From positions 1 to 22,956 of the forward strand of contig DDWE01000150.1 in NCBI GenBank assembly GCA_002345625.1: DNA of 22,956 nucleotides, in the 5' to 3' direction. This document shows, one piece after another, positions 6,562 through 15,790 of this stretch. The DNA comes from Desulfuromonadaceae bacterium UBA2294. GTDB lineage: Bacteria > Desulfobacterota > Desulfuromonadia > Desulfuromonadales > UBA2294. Made by a program: the position numbers and the translations under genes. Each line of letters starts with the position of its first letter. Positions within the stretch are counted from its first letter, which is position 1. The notes below the pieces were generated by a model. It did no database searches and was not told the DNA's origin. It saw only the letters and a list, made by a program, of their open reading frames with translations.

Positions 6562-8838
6562 ATGCGCCGTCGATATGCGACCGTTCTGCTTCCCCTTCTC
6601 CTGTCGGCCCTTTTCCAGCCCACTGTTGCCACTAAGGCACCCGCTGCAGAACCGGCCGGTGCCTTCCCGACCATCCCGCTCTGGCCCCTGGTCTACATGG
6701 TGGAATCACCGCAGGCAACGAGCACCGACGTCCTCTTCCCGCTGTTTCACTACGAACGACAGAACCTCCGGACCGAATGGAGACTGAGGCCCTGGCTGAT
6801 CAGTTCCGAGAACGACCCGGAGCGCTCTTACAGCGATCGCTGGCTGCTGTTGTTTCTCCTGAACAACGAGCAGCGTGGAGACAACTACCGTCGCCACTTT
6901 TTCCCACTCTATTGGCAAGGGGATTGGGACGCTGATCGCTGGTTCTATCTCTGGCCCCTGTACGGACAGGAGCACAACAGCGACGGCAGTGAATACGACA
7001 GTCTCCTGCCGCCACTGTTCGGCTACCGGCGGAATAACGCCGCCAACACCTGGAGCGTCGACTGGCTCTGGCCACTGGGGCAGATCGAACAGCGCCCTGA
7101 CGGCAGCAGCAACCGCTTTTTCCCTCTTTGGTATTATGCGCAGACGGAGCAGGGGACAAATGGACTGGTGTTCCCCTACTACTGGGCGCGGGGTCGTGAC
7201 GGGGAGCGCACCGATGCCCTCTTCCCGCTCTGGTATCGCCAGACCAAAGGTGAGCACCACTTCAGTCTGATCTTTCCGGTCTGGCTGCAGCAGAAAGATC
7301 CGGAGAGTGAGACCAGCCTGTTGTTTCCGCTCTGGTTCTCACGTAGCAGCGCCGGGCAGTCGTTCGCCACCCTCTTCCCGCTGCACTATCGCTGGCAGGA
7401 TGCCGAGAGCCGCTTCCGCCTGACCTTGCCGATCCACGCCTCCTGGTCCTCACCGCAGCGGCAGATCGACAGCATCTTCCCGTTTTACTTCCGCCATCGC
7501 AATCTGACAGAAGACAGCGACCTGTTTTACATCTTCCCGCTCTACGGCTCGTATACCAGCGGCTCCTCCTACCGGCGCGGTTTCTACCTCTTCCCCCTGT
7601 TCTCGAACTGGCACGACAGCGAGCACGATCTTTCCGGCTGGAACCTGCTCTGGCCACTGGTCTACTTTGAGCGCAGCGCCGAGTCGTACGAGTCCTGGCT
7701 GCTGCCGCTGTTCTGGACGCAGCGGAGCAAAGATGAACAGATGAGCATGGCGCTGGGGTTGTGGTGGTCGCGAAAGGACCTGGAGAGCCGTTTCCGACTA
7801 CTGGCTCCGCTTTACCTCGCCTACGACAAGGGGGGTAGTGGACAGACTCACCTGTTGCCGCTGTACAGCGAACTGCACCGGGCCGACGGTTATCAAAAAC
7901 GTTTCTTCCTCGGTCCCTTATGGATCGACACCCGCGATCCACAACAACAGCGCGAGCAAACCGACATCCTCTGGCCGTTGATCAGCCATGAACGGCAGGG
8001 CGCCAGAGAACACCTGCGGGTTCTCCCTTTCTACTGGCAGGACAGCAGTCCGGGGTCGGACTTGCGCATCGCCAGCCTGGCGCTGCTCCCCCCCTACTAC
8101 CTGTATCAACGCGCAGGTGAGCGTGAACGGTTCCATCTCTGGCCGTTCTATGGCCAGCGCCTCGAACCCGGTTACACCAGAAGATCGGTCCTCTGGCCGC
8201 TGTTTCGCTGGGGGGAATCGGATGACGGCCGCCACGCATCGCATCAGTTTCTATTCGCCTATGCGGACCGCGACGGTGAAGAGGGGTTCTCCGGATTCTT
8301 CCCCTTGTGGCACCACAGCCACACCCGCCGCAACAGCGACATCATCACCCTGCTCTCCTGGTCACGCCAGCACGGTGAAGCGCAGCACCAATTTTCACTG
8401 CTGCACCTCGGTGACCCCGATCTGAGTCTATTCTCGGTGCGCAGCAGCGGCGCCGAACGCCACCAGCACCTGTTACCGCTGTTCTGGAACAGCCACAACC
8501 CGCAGGCCGGTGAACGCGACCTGGCGCTGCTCTGGCCGCTCTACACCTACCGGCAGCGTGGCGAGGCGACCCGGCACCGTCTGCTCTGGAAGTTGCTCTA
8601 CACCGAATCCGACCCGAACAGCAGCGAAAGCGGCTTTCTCTGGCGACTGATTCACGCCAAACGTGACGAAAAGGAGCAGGTGTTCGAATTCAACCCCTTC
8701 TACTACCACGAGAGTCATGCCGATGGCGCCACCTACACCGCCTGGCTCGGCGGCCTCTACGCCACCCTGAACCATGCCGGTGGCACCCGCACCACCCTGT
8801 TCTGGTTTATCCGCTTCGGCGCACCGCCGCCACAATAG
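6562..8838 (+). CDS. Exported 758-residue protein made of about 40 aromatic-Pro 17-residue repeats; family not recognised
   Basis: The ATG at 6562 has AGGAGG seven bases upstream; an open frame continues upstream to 6493 without a ribosome binding site. A signal peptide is clear: Arg2-Arg4, a hydrophobic core at about 7-22, and likely cleavage near residue 23-30. The rest is repetitive. Each unit centres on a short strand such as LFPLWYR, IFPVWLQ or LWPLYGQ, followed by a charged turn rich in Asp, Glu, Arg, Ser and Gln. The motif Pro recurs at residues 188, 205, 222, 239, 256, 273, 290 and 307, seven intervals of exactly 17, and elsewhere at 16-21. About 40 units cover residues 40-750, with the Pro lost in several C-terminal ones. 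There is no other membrane helix and no Cys. This looks like an all-beta fold (barrel, solenoid or propeller) in the periplasm or outer membrane. Function unknown. Confidence 0.85.
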   Translation: MRRRYATVLLPLLLSALFQPTVATKAPAAEPAGAFPTIPLWPLVYMVESPQATSTDVLFPLFHYERQNLRTEWRLRPWLISSENDPERSYSDRWLLLFLLNNEQRGDNYRRHFFPLYWQGDWDADRWFYLWPLYGQEHNSDGSEYDSLLPPLFGYRRNNAANTWSVDWLWPLGQIEQRPDGSSNRFFPLWYYAQTEQGTNGLVFPYYWARGRDGERTDALFPLWYRQTKGEHHFSLIFPVWLQQKDPESETSLLFPLWFSRSSAGQSFATLFPLHYRWQDAESRFRLTLPIHASWSSPQRQIDSIFPFYFRHRNLTEDSDLFYIFPLYGSYTSGSSYRRGFYLFPLFSNWHDSEHDLSGWNLLWPLVYFERSAESYESWLLPLFWTQRSKDEQMSMALGLWWSRKDLESRFRLLAPLYLAYDKGGSGQTHLLPLYSELHRADGYQKRFFLGPLWIDTRDPQQQREQTDILWPLISHERQGAREHLRVLPFYWQDSSPGSDLRIASLALLPPYYLYQRAGERERFHLWPFYGQRLEPGYTRRSVLWPLFRWGESDDGRHASHQFLFAYADRDGEEGFSGFFPLWHHSHTRRNSDIITLLSWSRQHGEAQHQFSLLHLGDPDLSLFSVRSSGAERHQHLLPLFWNSHNPQAGERDLALLWPLYTYRQRGEATRHRLLWKLLYTESDPNSSESGFLWRLIHAKRDEKEQVFEFNPFYYHESHADGATYTAWLGGLYATLNHAGGTRTTLFWFIRFGAPPPQ

Positions 8839-8853
8839 CAGGAAGACAGGGTG

Positions 8854-8899
8854 AGACGAACAACGCCCTGCTCACTATTGAGCAGGGCGTTGTTCGTCT
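8854..8899. terminator. Long perfect hairpin between convergent genes, likely bidirectional terminator
   Basis: A 21-bp perfect inverted repeat, arms 8854-8874 and 8879-8899, with a 4-nt loop CTAT. It lies between the stop of the repeat-protein gene (8838) and the stop of the DUF3332 gene (8918), which converge. Neither side has a real T-run, so it is unusual as an intrinsic terminator, but its position and strength fit ending transcription in both directions. Confidence 0.65.
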
Positions 8900-8917
8900 G
8901 TCACAGCAAAAATCGGA

Positions 8918-9415
8918 TCAACTTGCGAACCTTGATTGCAATGCGCTGACCTGTTCCGACGACAACTGCTGGACCAGATGTCCGTCAGCGGTGTAAAGAG
9001 CGACCGCTCCATCGTCGGCCGGTACGATATGATAGACAACCGTACCGTGCGCATCACGGGCGATCAGTTCATGGTCACCACGCTCCAAAGTCAACGTGGT
9101 CCGGGTGTTACCGGCAGCGGTCACAACGATGCGGTCAGTCAGCCGATCATAAGCAACAACCGGTGTCTTACGATCAACCGAGGCCATCGGATTATCGCCG
9201 GTCCAGAACTCCAGTGAATTAAAAATCAGCGCATCCCCGAGAGTCGTCACCGCATAAACCGGTACGATGACAAAGGCCAGAAACACACATTCCTCAACCC
9301 ATTTCTCGTCAAAATCGCGGTTGAAATTGTGAACTTTTTTGGTCAGGGTGAACGAACCCGTGCAGGCTGTGAGCAAAAAAGCCCCCATTATAAAGACTGC
9401 CAGTAATCTTTTCAT
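8918..9415 (-). CDS. DUF3332-type lipoprotein
   Basis: 165 residues with a lipoprotein signal; the lipobox LTAC puts the lipidated Cys at residue 18. Just after it comes the block typical of DUF3332: GSFTLTKKVHNFN, then WVEECVFLAFVIVPVYAV and ALIFNSLEFWTGDNP. The C-terminal half (about 85-160) is a short beta-rich domain. The family is widespread as small envelope lipoproteins and has no established function. The ATG has a GGAG ribosome binding site. It is alone on this strand, divergent from the pabBC gene. The hydrophobic stretch at about 43-58 could be buried or membrane-associated. Confidence 0.85.
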   Translation of the reverse strand: MKRLLAVFIMGAFLLTACTGSFTLTKKVHNFNRDFDEKWVEECVFLAFVIVPVYAVTTLGDALIFNSLEFWTGDNPMASVDRKTPVVAYDRLTDRIVVTAAGNTRTTLTLERGDHELIARDAHGTVVYHIVPADDGAVALYTADGHLVQQLSSEQVSALQSRFAS

Positions 9416-9459
9416 GGGTCATCTCCTTCTTTTTATTAGAGGCACATCTACTTTTTTCC

Positions 9460-9487
9460 AGTTTAACCGCGACGAGGACCCTGTCAA
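9460..9487 (-). promoter_or_regulatory. Candidate promoter of the DUF3332 gene
   Basis: On the minus strand a perfect TTGACA (9482-9487) is followed after 16 bp by TAAACT (9460-9465), four of six in the -10. It would start transcription about 40 bp before the gene. Confidence 0.45.
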
Positions 9488-9549
9488 CTTCAGCCCAGAC
9501 GGCTACATTCCCCTTTAACCTTTCCGTTTTTTGTTTTAACCTTCACCCC

Positions 9550-11283
9550 ATGACCCCGACCGCCCTGATCCACGATCCACAAACCGGCCAATGGCTCGCC
9601 TACACGAATCCACTGCGCATCATCTCGGCCACTCAAACCGCTGAGGTGATCCCTGCCCTGCAGGCGGTGGAAGTGGCGGTGGAGGGACAGGGTTTGCACG
9701 CCGTCGGCTTCGTCAGTTATGAATCCGCACCGGCCTTTGATCCGGCGGCGACTGTTGTCAACAATCGTGATTTTCCGTTGCTCTGGTTCGCCCTTTGTCC
9801 TCAACCGTCTATTATTGAGCTACCCGCGCCTGAAGCAGCCTTTCCGCCCCTGAACTGGCAACCGGAATGCGATGCGGGACGTTATGCCGGCGCCATCGAA
9901 TTTATCCGCGCTGCCATCGCCGCCGGTGAGACTTACCAGGTCAACCACACCTTTTTCCTCAACGCCCCTTTTTCTGGAGACTCCTGGCCATTCTTTCTCA
10001 CTTTGGCTCAGGGAGCGCACGGCGGCTACGGCGCCTGGATCGATATTGGCCGGCATACCATCTGTTCTGTGTCTCCCGAACTGTTCTTTACCCGCAATGG
10101 AGAACAACTCACCTGCCGGCCGATGAAGGGGACCGCGACGCGCGGCACAACGCTAGCTGACGACCGGCAACGAGCCGCAACGCTGTCGTCATCGGCGAAA
10201 GAGCGCGCCGAGAACATTATGATTCTCGACATGATCCGCAACGACCTCGGGCGGTTGCCCGGCGGTCCGGTCGTCACCGGGCAGATCTGTACAGTCGAGC
10301 GTTATCCAACCGTCTGGCAGTTGACCTCAAGCGCGACCACCCGCACGTCGGCGAGTCTCGAACAGATCTTTGCCGCCCTGTTCCCTTGCGCCTCGGTCAC
10401 CGGTGCACCCAAGCTGCAGACCATGCAGCACATTGCCCGCCTCGAAAACCGACCGCGCAATCTTTATACCGGCGCCATCGGTCGCCTGGCACCCGGCAGG
10501 CATGCGGTGTTCAGCGTCGCGATCCGCACTGCGATCATCGACCGGCAGACCCAAACAGCTGAATATGGTGTCGGAGCCGGGATCACCTGGGATTCCGAAC
10601 CAGAAGCAGAATATGCTGAGTGCCTGGCCAAAGCCAAAGTCTTGACCACTGTGCCAGTGACCTTTGACCTGCTCGAGTCACTGCTGTTTGAACCCGTCAC
10701 TGGCATTTTTCTACTTGAGACCCACCTGCGCCGACTGGAATCGAGTGCCACCTATTTCAGCATTCCGATCGACACGGAAATGATCAGGGACAAGCTGGCG
10801 CAGACGGTTGCGACCTTACCAGCGCAGGCACACAAGCTGCGACTGCTTCTGACGCGTTCCGGTGAAGTGAAGATCAGTGCTTTGGCTCTGACGAAACCCG
10901 ACCCGAGTATCACGTCATTACGTCTGTGTCTGGCGACGTCTCCGGTCGACAGCTCCGATCCGTTTCTCTACCACAAGACGACCCACCGCGCGGTCTACGA
11001 CGCCGCGCGGCAAGCCGTGAAAGAAACCGACGAGGTGCTGCTGTTCAATGAACGGGGAGAGGTGACCGAGGCCTGCAACTACAATCTGGTGGCAGAGATC
11101 GACGGCGAGTTATTGACGCCCCCGGTGCATTGCGGCCTGTTGGCGGGGACGTTTCGGGAGGAATTGATGGCGAACGGTGAGATCAAGGAGGGGATCATCA
11201 CCCTTGCCGCTCTCAAACGGAGCCAGCGACTGTTTCTGGTTAATTCGGTGCGGCGCTGGCGCAAGGCGATATTGATTGAATAG
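9550..11283 (+). CDS. pabBC: Fused aminodeoxychorismate synthase component I / 4-amino-4-deoxychorismate lyase
   Basis: 577 residues in two parts. Residues 1 to about 365 are PabB: they carry the chorismate-binding enzyme motifs MKGT (192-195, catalytic Lys193), ENIMILDMIRNDL, and the PabB-like VTGAPK (283-288). This half converts chorismate plus ammonia to aminodeoxychorismate. Residues from about 373 form a class IV PLP lyase (PabC): the PLP Lys is Lys476 in YHKTTH, followed by NERGEVTEACNYNL and GLLAGTFREEL. It releases pyruvate to give p-aminobenzoate for folate. The glutaminase PabA is not in the window. The ATG at 9550 has no visible Shine-Dalgarno sequence, but the N-terminus matches the family, so the start is probably right. 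Fusions of this order are known in several bacterial groups. Confidence 0.93.
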   Translation: MTPTALIHDPQTGQWLAYTNPLRIISATQTAEVIPALQAVEVAVEGQGLHAVGFVSYESAPAFDPAATVVNNRDFPLLWFALCPQPSIIELPAPEAAFPPLNWQPECDAGRYAGAIEFIRAAIAAGETYQVNHTFFLNAPFSGDSWPFFLTLAQGAHGGYGAWIDIGRHTICSVSPELFFTRNGEQLTCRPMKGTATRGTTLADDRQRAATLSSSAKERAENIMILDMIRNDLGRLPGGPVVTGQICTVERYPTVWQLTSSATTRTSASLEQIFAALFPCASVTGAPKLQTMQHIARLENRPRNLYTGAIGRLAPGRHAVFSVAIRTAIIDRQTQTAEYGVGAGITWDSEPEAEYAECLAKAKVLTTVPVTFDLLESLLFEPVTGIFLLETHLRRLESSATYFSIPIDTEMIRDKLAQTVATLPAQAHKLRLLLTRSGEVKISALALTKPDPSITSLRLCLATSPVDSSDPFLYHKTTHRAVYDAARQAVKETDEVLLFNERGEVTEACNYNLVAEIDGELLTPPVHCGLLAGTFREELMANGEIKEGIITLAALKRSQRLFLVNSVRRWRKAILIE

Positions 11284-11408
11284 TGGGATGCCCCAGTAAA
11301 AAGCAGACAGACAACCCAAACAATGGTTGCCCACCAGAACATCAAGTCGCAAAAAAAGGCAAAGAGATGATTGGTGGCCAACACGACCTTCTTGAACAAC
11401 CTCAAAGC

Positions 11409-11441
11409 AAAACGCCCCCCGAGGAACCCGGGGGACGTTTT
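11409..11441 (-). terminator. Intrinsic terminator of glnA, probably bidirectional
   Basis: Arms 11409-11421 and 11429-11441 pair over 13 bp with one G-U when read on the minus strand (a mismatch on the plus strand). The stem is GC-rich and ends in TTTT on both sides. It lies 27 bp after the glnA stop, and 126 bp after pabBC on the opposite strand. Confidence 0.85.
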
Positions 11442-11467
11442 TACCTACAGCTTTCGTTTGCCAGAAA

Positions 11468-12877
<1,410 letters not shown>

Positions 12878-12931
12878 GCTCTCATCTCCTTTAGATATAT
12901 GCTGTGGTGTTAACTGCTGCCCTGTAAAAAA

Positions 12932-13270
12932 TCAGACCGCATCCTCGCCGGTTTCACCGGTGCGGATACGGACCACTTCATCAACCGGGGTCACAAAAAT
13001 CTTACCATCACCGATACGGCCGGTGCGCGCCGCTTCGGCGATCGCCTCCACCACCCGGGCGGCCATATCATCAGCGACAATGATCTCCATCTTGATCTTG
13101 GGAATAAAGTCGACCACATATTCGGCACCGCGATAAAGTTCGGTGTGCCCTTTCTGCCGGCCAAAACCCTTGACTTCGCTCACCGTGATCCCCTGAATAC
13201 CGATCTCGTTCAGGGCTTCCTTGACCTCATCGAGCTTGAACGGCTTAATAATAGCTTCTACCTTGCGCAT
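12932..13270 (-). CDS. glnB: Nitrogen regulatory protein P-II
   Basis: 112 residues from the ATG at 13268-13270, which has GGAGG seven bases upstream; an in-frame ATG 14 codons earlier lacks a ribosome binding site and would add a non-conserved extension. PII hallmarks are all present: MRKVEAIIKPFKLDEVKEAL at the N-terminus, the T-loop with Tyr51 (GAEYVVDF), the uridylylation site, and the C-terminal TGRIGDGKIFV nucleotide-binding block. The trimer binds ATP/ADP and 2-oxoglutarate and signals nitrogen status to targets such as GlnE, NtrB or AmtB. It is next to glnA and no amtB is present, which favours GlnB over GlnK, but the two cannot be separated by sequence alone. Confidence 0.96.
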   Translation of the reverse strand: MRKVEAIIKPFKLDEVKEALNEIGIQGITVSEVKGFGRQKGHTELYRGAEYVVDFIPKIKMEIIVADDMAARVVEAIAEAARTGRIGDGKIFVTPVDEVVRIRTGETGEDAV

Positions 13271-13338
13271 ACGGTACCTCCATAAAAAACGGTTTCTGGC
13301 CGCCCCGGTCACAAAAAGGGGCGATGGGTCTACTATTG

Positions 13339-13354
13339 AGCAAAGACTCTGCCA
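13339..13354 (-). promoter_or_regulatory. Sigma-54 promoter of glnBA
   Basis: On the minus strand TGGCAGAGTCTTTGCT matches the -24/-12 consensus TGGCACRNNNNTTGCW at every fixed position except one (G for C at position 6). The essential GG and GC are exactly 10 bp apart. The expected start is near 13328, giving a leader of about 58 nt to glnB. Activation by an NtrC-like enhancer protein is expected. I could not pick a convincing NtrC site; a 10-bp palindrome CTGCCGGCAG at 13387-13396 lies upstream. Confidence 0.8.
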
Positions 13355-13494
13355 AAAAAAACGACAAACCCCAAAAAGATTCTAAACTGCCGGCAGAATG
13401 AGACTTTTGCGCAACGCGCCACAATGCTCACGTTATCTGCCGCGAAAGTATACCCTGAATCTGACCAAAAAGCAGGCAGTGGCTGCCGGGTGTG

Positions 13495-13542
13495 CAAAAA
13501 AATACATCAAAGCTCGTCCTGTAACCGTTGCTGCAGGACGAG
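13495..13542 (-). terminator. Possible terminator of the Nudix gene
   Basis: Arms 13513-13521 and 13534-13542 (CTCGTCCTG/CAGGACGAG) form a 9-bp stem that includes the last codons of the Nudix gene. On the minus strand a run of seven T follows at 13496-13502, about 10 nt after the stem, farther than usual for an intrinsic terminator. Confidence 0.35.
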
Positions 13543-14100
13543 AGAGTTATCACCAGCACACAGCGCCAGGGGAGCGTCAGGATTGACCGGATAGCGCTGT
13601 TGCCAGGCGCAAAACAGTTCCCACTCCTGTTCAAAATTCGGTGTCAGTCGACCATCCCCGCAAGCGGCTGCAATCTCGACGGCAGTCCAGAAACGCAGTT
13701 CATCAATCTCATTTGGGTTGGCCTGTAGCGGTCCATCATAACAGGCCAGAAAGGTGGCGATATTTTCAGACTCAATGGCGTTACGCATCTGTGAATGATA
13801 GAGGAAAATAAGGGGCACGCCACTGACGCCGATCTCCTCCGCCATCTCCCGCCGGGCCGCGGTCAGGTAGTCCTCGCCCGGGTCAAGATGCCCACCGACA
13901 CTGGTATCCCACTTGCCGGGTTGAATATCCTTGTTTGCCGACCGCTTCTGTAGCAGCAGCTCTCCCCGACCGTTGACGACCAGAACATGCGCCACGCGGT
14001 GCACCAGAGCGGGATTACCGTGACAGGCCGAGCGGGGCGCCTGACCGATAACCCGGTCCCGATCATCGACGATATCAAAGAGTTCGTCGTTCTGGATCAT
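13507..14100 (-). CDS. Nudix hydrolase, IPP-isomerase/YfcD-like subgroup
   Basis: 197 residues from an ATG at 14098-14100 that has GAGGG eight bases upstream; a longer in-frame ATG at 14169 has no ribosome binding site. The Nudix box GX5EX7REUXEEXGU is complete: Gly70, Glu76, Arg84-Glu85, Glu88-Glu89, Gly91, with the conserved Glu residues that bind the metal. The N-terminal ELFDIVDDRDRVIG and the LLLQKRSxxKDxxPGKWD block resemble YfcD and isopentenyl-diphosphate isomerase-like Nudix proteins. It should cleave a nucleoside-diphosphate-linked or similar substrate; the substrate cannot be told. It stands alone between the glnBA promoter region and carbonic anhydrase. Confidence 0.88.
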   Translation of the reverse strand: MIQNDELFDIVDDRDRVIGQAPRSACHGNPALVHRVAHVLVVNGRGELLLQKRSANKDIQPGKWDTSVGGHLDPGEDYLTAARREMAEEIGVSGVPLIFLYHSQMRNAIESENIATFLACYDGPLQANPNEIDELRFWTAVEIAAACGDGRLTPNFEQEWELFCAWQQRYPVNPDAPLALCAGDNSLVLQQRLQDEL

Positions 14101-14220
14101 CCTGCTATCCCTCGCCCCGTCGGAGTCGAGACCACGCCGCCGGTAACCGACCACAGCTTTGTACCACAAAAGGCTGTTTAATCCGAAAAAAATCGACCTT
14201 GAAACCGGTAGAAAACAGTA

Positions 14221-14251
14221 TCCGTGGCGGCCTGTTTAAGGCCACCGCGGA
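14221..14251. repeat. Hairpin in the intergenic region before the Nudix gene
   Basis: Arms 14221-14232 and 14240-14251 pair over 12 bp with two non-Watson-Crick positions around the loop TGTTTAA. There is no T-run of note. It lies between the carbonic anhydrase terminator and the Nudix gene, and may be a second terminator or a structured leader. Confidence 0.4.
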
Positions 14252-14261
14252 CACTTAGCAA

Positions 14262-14311
14262 CAAAAGAGCCGCCCGTGGCAGGCCGACAAAACGACGGTG
14301 CCGACGGGCGG
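14262..14311 (-). terminator. Intrinsic terminator of the carbonic anhydrase gene
   Basis: On the minus strand CCGCCCGT (14304-14311) pairs with ACGGGCGG (14270-14277), and the stem continues inward with GGCA/TGCC pairing. It is followed by CTCTTTTGTT (14260-14269). It lies about 50 bp after the carbonic anhydrase stop. Confidence 0.6.
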
Positions 14312-14359
14312 AACGGTCAGGCCGAAAAATATTTTATCACATCCGGAAGGACTGGCCCT

Positions 14360-14992
14360 TCAGGTCAGGAGATCAAATCCTCCGGTTGCCGGCGTGTAAC
14401 CGGACAACGTCCCTGCGCGCAGGTCGAAATACCAACCGTGCAGGGCCAGACTCCCCGCCTCGACCCGCTGACGCAGCCAGGGGAAAGTCATCAGGTTCTC
14501 CAGGGAGAGCAGGATCGAAGCCTGTTCACAGGCCCGTTGCTGGAGGGCAGGCGCCTTGTCGTGCAACCGCTGCAACACACTCTCCTTGGCTTTTTCGGCA
14601 ATATTAACCCATCTACCGATGAATGAATGCTCGTCGCAACTACACCCCCCGTCCATCAACGCCTTGATGCCGCCGCACTGCGAGTGGCCCAGAACAATGA
14701 CATGGCTGACATTCAGGTGGCAGACGGCGTATTCGAGAGCAGCGCTGACACCATGATAGCCGGCGTCGACCTCACAGGGGGGGACTAAATTGGCGACGTT
14801 GCGCACGACAAAAAGATCACCGGGAACGCAGTCAGTGAGAATCGCCGGGTCGACCCGCGAGTCACTGCAGCCAATAAGAATTGCCCTGGGGTTCTGCCCC
14901 TGACGCAGCTCGTCAAACAGTGCACTGTCCGGCCCGATGGCGCCACTTTGGAACCGCTGGAAACCAGCGACAAACTCTTTAACATCTCGCAC
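14360..14992 (-). CDS. Beta-class carbonic anhydrase
   Basis: 210 residues. The zinc ligands and active-site pair of the beta class are all present: Cys42-x-Asp44-x-Arg46 (CSDSR), His103 and Cys106 (GHSQCGG). It converts CO2 and water to bicarbonate in the cytoplasm, supplying carboxylases. The start is GTG at 14990-14992, preceded by AGGAGG six bases upstream. It lies 57 bp downstream of purE on the same strand with no terminator between, so the two may be cotranscribed. That would place a bicarbonate source beside a purine-pathway carboxylation step. Confidence 0.95.
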   Translation of the reverse strand: MRDVKEFVAGFQRFQSGAIGPDSALFDELRQGQNPRAILIGCSDSRVDPAILTDCVPGDLFVVRNVANLVPPCEVDAGYHGVSAALEYAVCHLNVSHVIVLGHSQCGGIKALMDGGCSCDEHSFIGRWVNIAEKAKESVLQRLHDKAPALQQRACEQASILLSLENLMTFPWLRQRVEAGSLALHGWYFDLRAGTLSGYTPATGGFDLLT

Positions 14993-15049
14993 AGGAACCT
15001 CCTTTAGCTTGAGTTATGACCATGGTGGCGAATTCATTGCGCCGAATTT

Positions 15050-15592
15050 TCAGTCTTTGACGCCAGTCGACAACCCGATCAGGGCTTCGTCGGCGGTCTG
15101 GTCATAGCGCTTGCGCTCCCGCAGAGCCAGTTGTTCCAACGCCGCATCGATCGCCGGATATTTCAGGGCGAGAATCCGCGCCGCCATAATTGCCGCATTG
15201 CGGGAACCATCGATGGCAACTGTCGCCACCGGAACGCCAGGGGGCATCTGAACGGTGGAGAGCAGGCTGTCCATGCCGGAAAGGGGCCCATTGCCAAGCG
15301 GTAGTCCGATCACCGGCAGACGAGTGTGACCAGCTACCACCCCGGCGAGGTGGGCCGCCACCCCGGCGCAACCGATGAGCACCTGCACCCCTTCCGTGTG
15401 GGCGCGATTAAGGTAAGCGAAAACCTTGTCGGGAGTCCGGTGGGCAGACGCGACGACAATCTCGCTGCGGATGCCCAGTTCGGTCAGGGTGTCACGCACC
15501 TTAACCACCGTCGGCAGGTCATTGGGGCTGCCGGTGAGAATACCGACCAGAACCTTGTCGGTTGCGTCTGCGTTCGTTGCATGTGTGGCCAT
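15050..15592 (-). CDS. purE: 5-(carboxyamino)imidazole ribonucleotide mutase
   Basis: 180 residues from the ATG at 15590-15592, six bases after AGGAG; an in-frame extension upstream to 15670 runs through the terminator-like hairpin and is unlikely to be translated. PurE motifs are clear: GSPNDLP near residue 21, SAHRTP with catalytic His51, GCAGVAAHLAG (74-84), LPVIGLPL, DSLLSTVQMPPGVPVATV and NAAIMAARIL. It moves the carboxyl group from N5-CAIR to give CAIR in purine synthesis. The SAHRTP and AAHL patterns fit the bacterial class I mutase, which works with PurK; purK is not in the window. A structured leader precedes it, suggesting control by transcription termination. Confidence 0.95.
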   Translation of the reverse strand: MATHATNADATDKVLVGILTGSPNDLPTVVKVRDTLTELGIRSEIVVASAHRTPDKVFAYLNRAHTEGVQVLIGCAGVAAHLAGVVAGHTRLPVIGLPLGNGPLSGMDSLLSTVQMPPGVPVATVAIDGSRNAAIMAARILALKYPAIDAALEQLALRERKRYDQTADEALIGLSTGVKD

Positions 15593-15605
15593 TGTCATCT
15601 CCTGT

Positions 15606-15652
15606 AAATAAAAAGGGGCCGCAAATGCGTTGATCGCAGTTGCAGCCCCTTT
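15606..15652 (-). terminator. Terminator-like hairpin immediately before the purE ribosome binding site
   Basis: Arms 15640-15652 and 15612-15624 pair over 13 bp with one G-U on the minus strand, and the loop holds a further GCG/CGC pair. The stem is followed by TTTTTATTT and then, within a few bases, by the purE ribosome binding site. It is either an attenuator of purE or the end of a separate small RNA. Confidence 0.7.
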
Positions 15653-15785
15653 GAGTTTAACCTCCGTCAACGACGGATTTTAAAACTGACTCGGACTTTT
15701 CGGCGGAGCAAAAGCAGGCTCAGACCAGACATCGGGACCTCAACGCAGCACGCCTTCCAGCCTTCTGCTTAAACGCCCTTCAGTT
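15606..15785 (-). ncRNA. Structured purE leader or independent small RNA of about 180 nt
   Basis: Starting from the promoter at 15791-15819, the transcript would begin near 15785 and meet the terminator-like hairpin ending near 15606. Its 5' part can fold into one long irregular hairpin: AACTGA with TCAGTT, then GGCG with CGCC, AAGCAG with CTGCTT and GCT with AGC, leaving a loop of about 38 nt. A second small hairpin, TCCGTC-GTT-GACGGA (15663-15677), follows, then the terminator stem. I do not recognise a riboswitch class. The length matches 6S RNA, which from memory lies near purine or folate genes in some proteobacteria, but the two ends do not pair as in 6S RNA. Confidence 0.45.
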
Positions 15786-15790
15786 GTGCG

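Noticed and set aside
13398..13586. Short plus-strand frame upstream of glnB
   Set aside because: It crosses the end of the Nudix gene and its probable terminator, has no ribosome binding site and no recognisable product.
15606..15785. Signal recognition particle RNA or 6S RNA at the purE leader
   Set aside because: The conserved SRP loop is absent, and the two ends of the transcript do not pair as in 6S RNA; kept only as an unassigned structured RNA.
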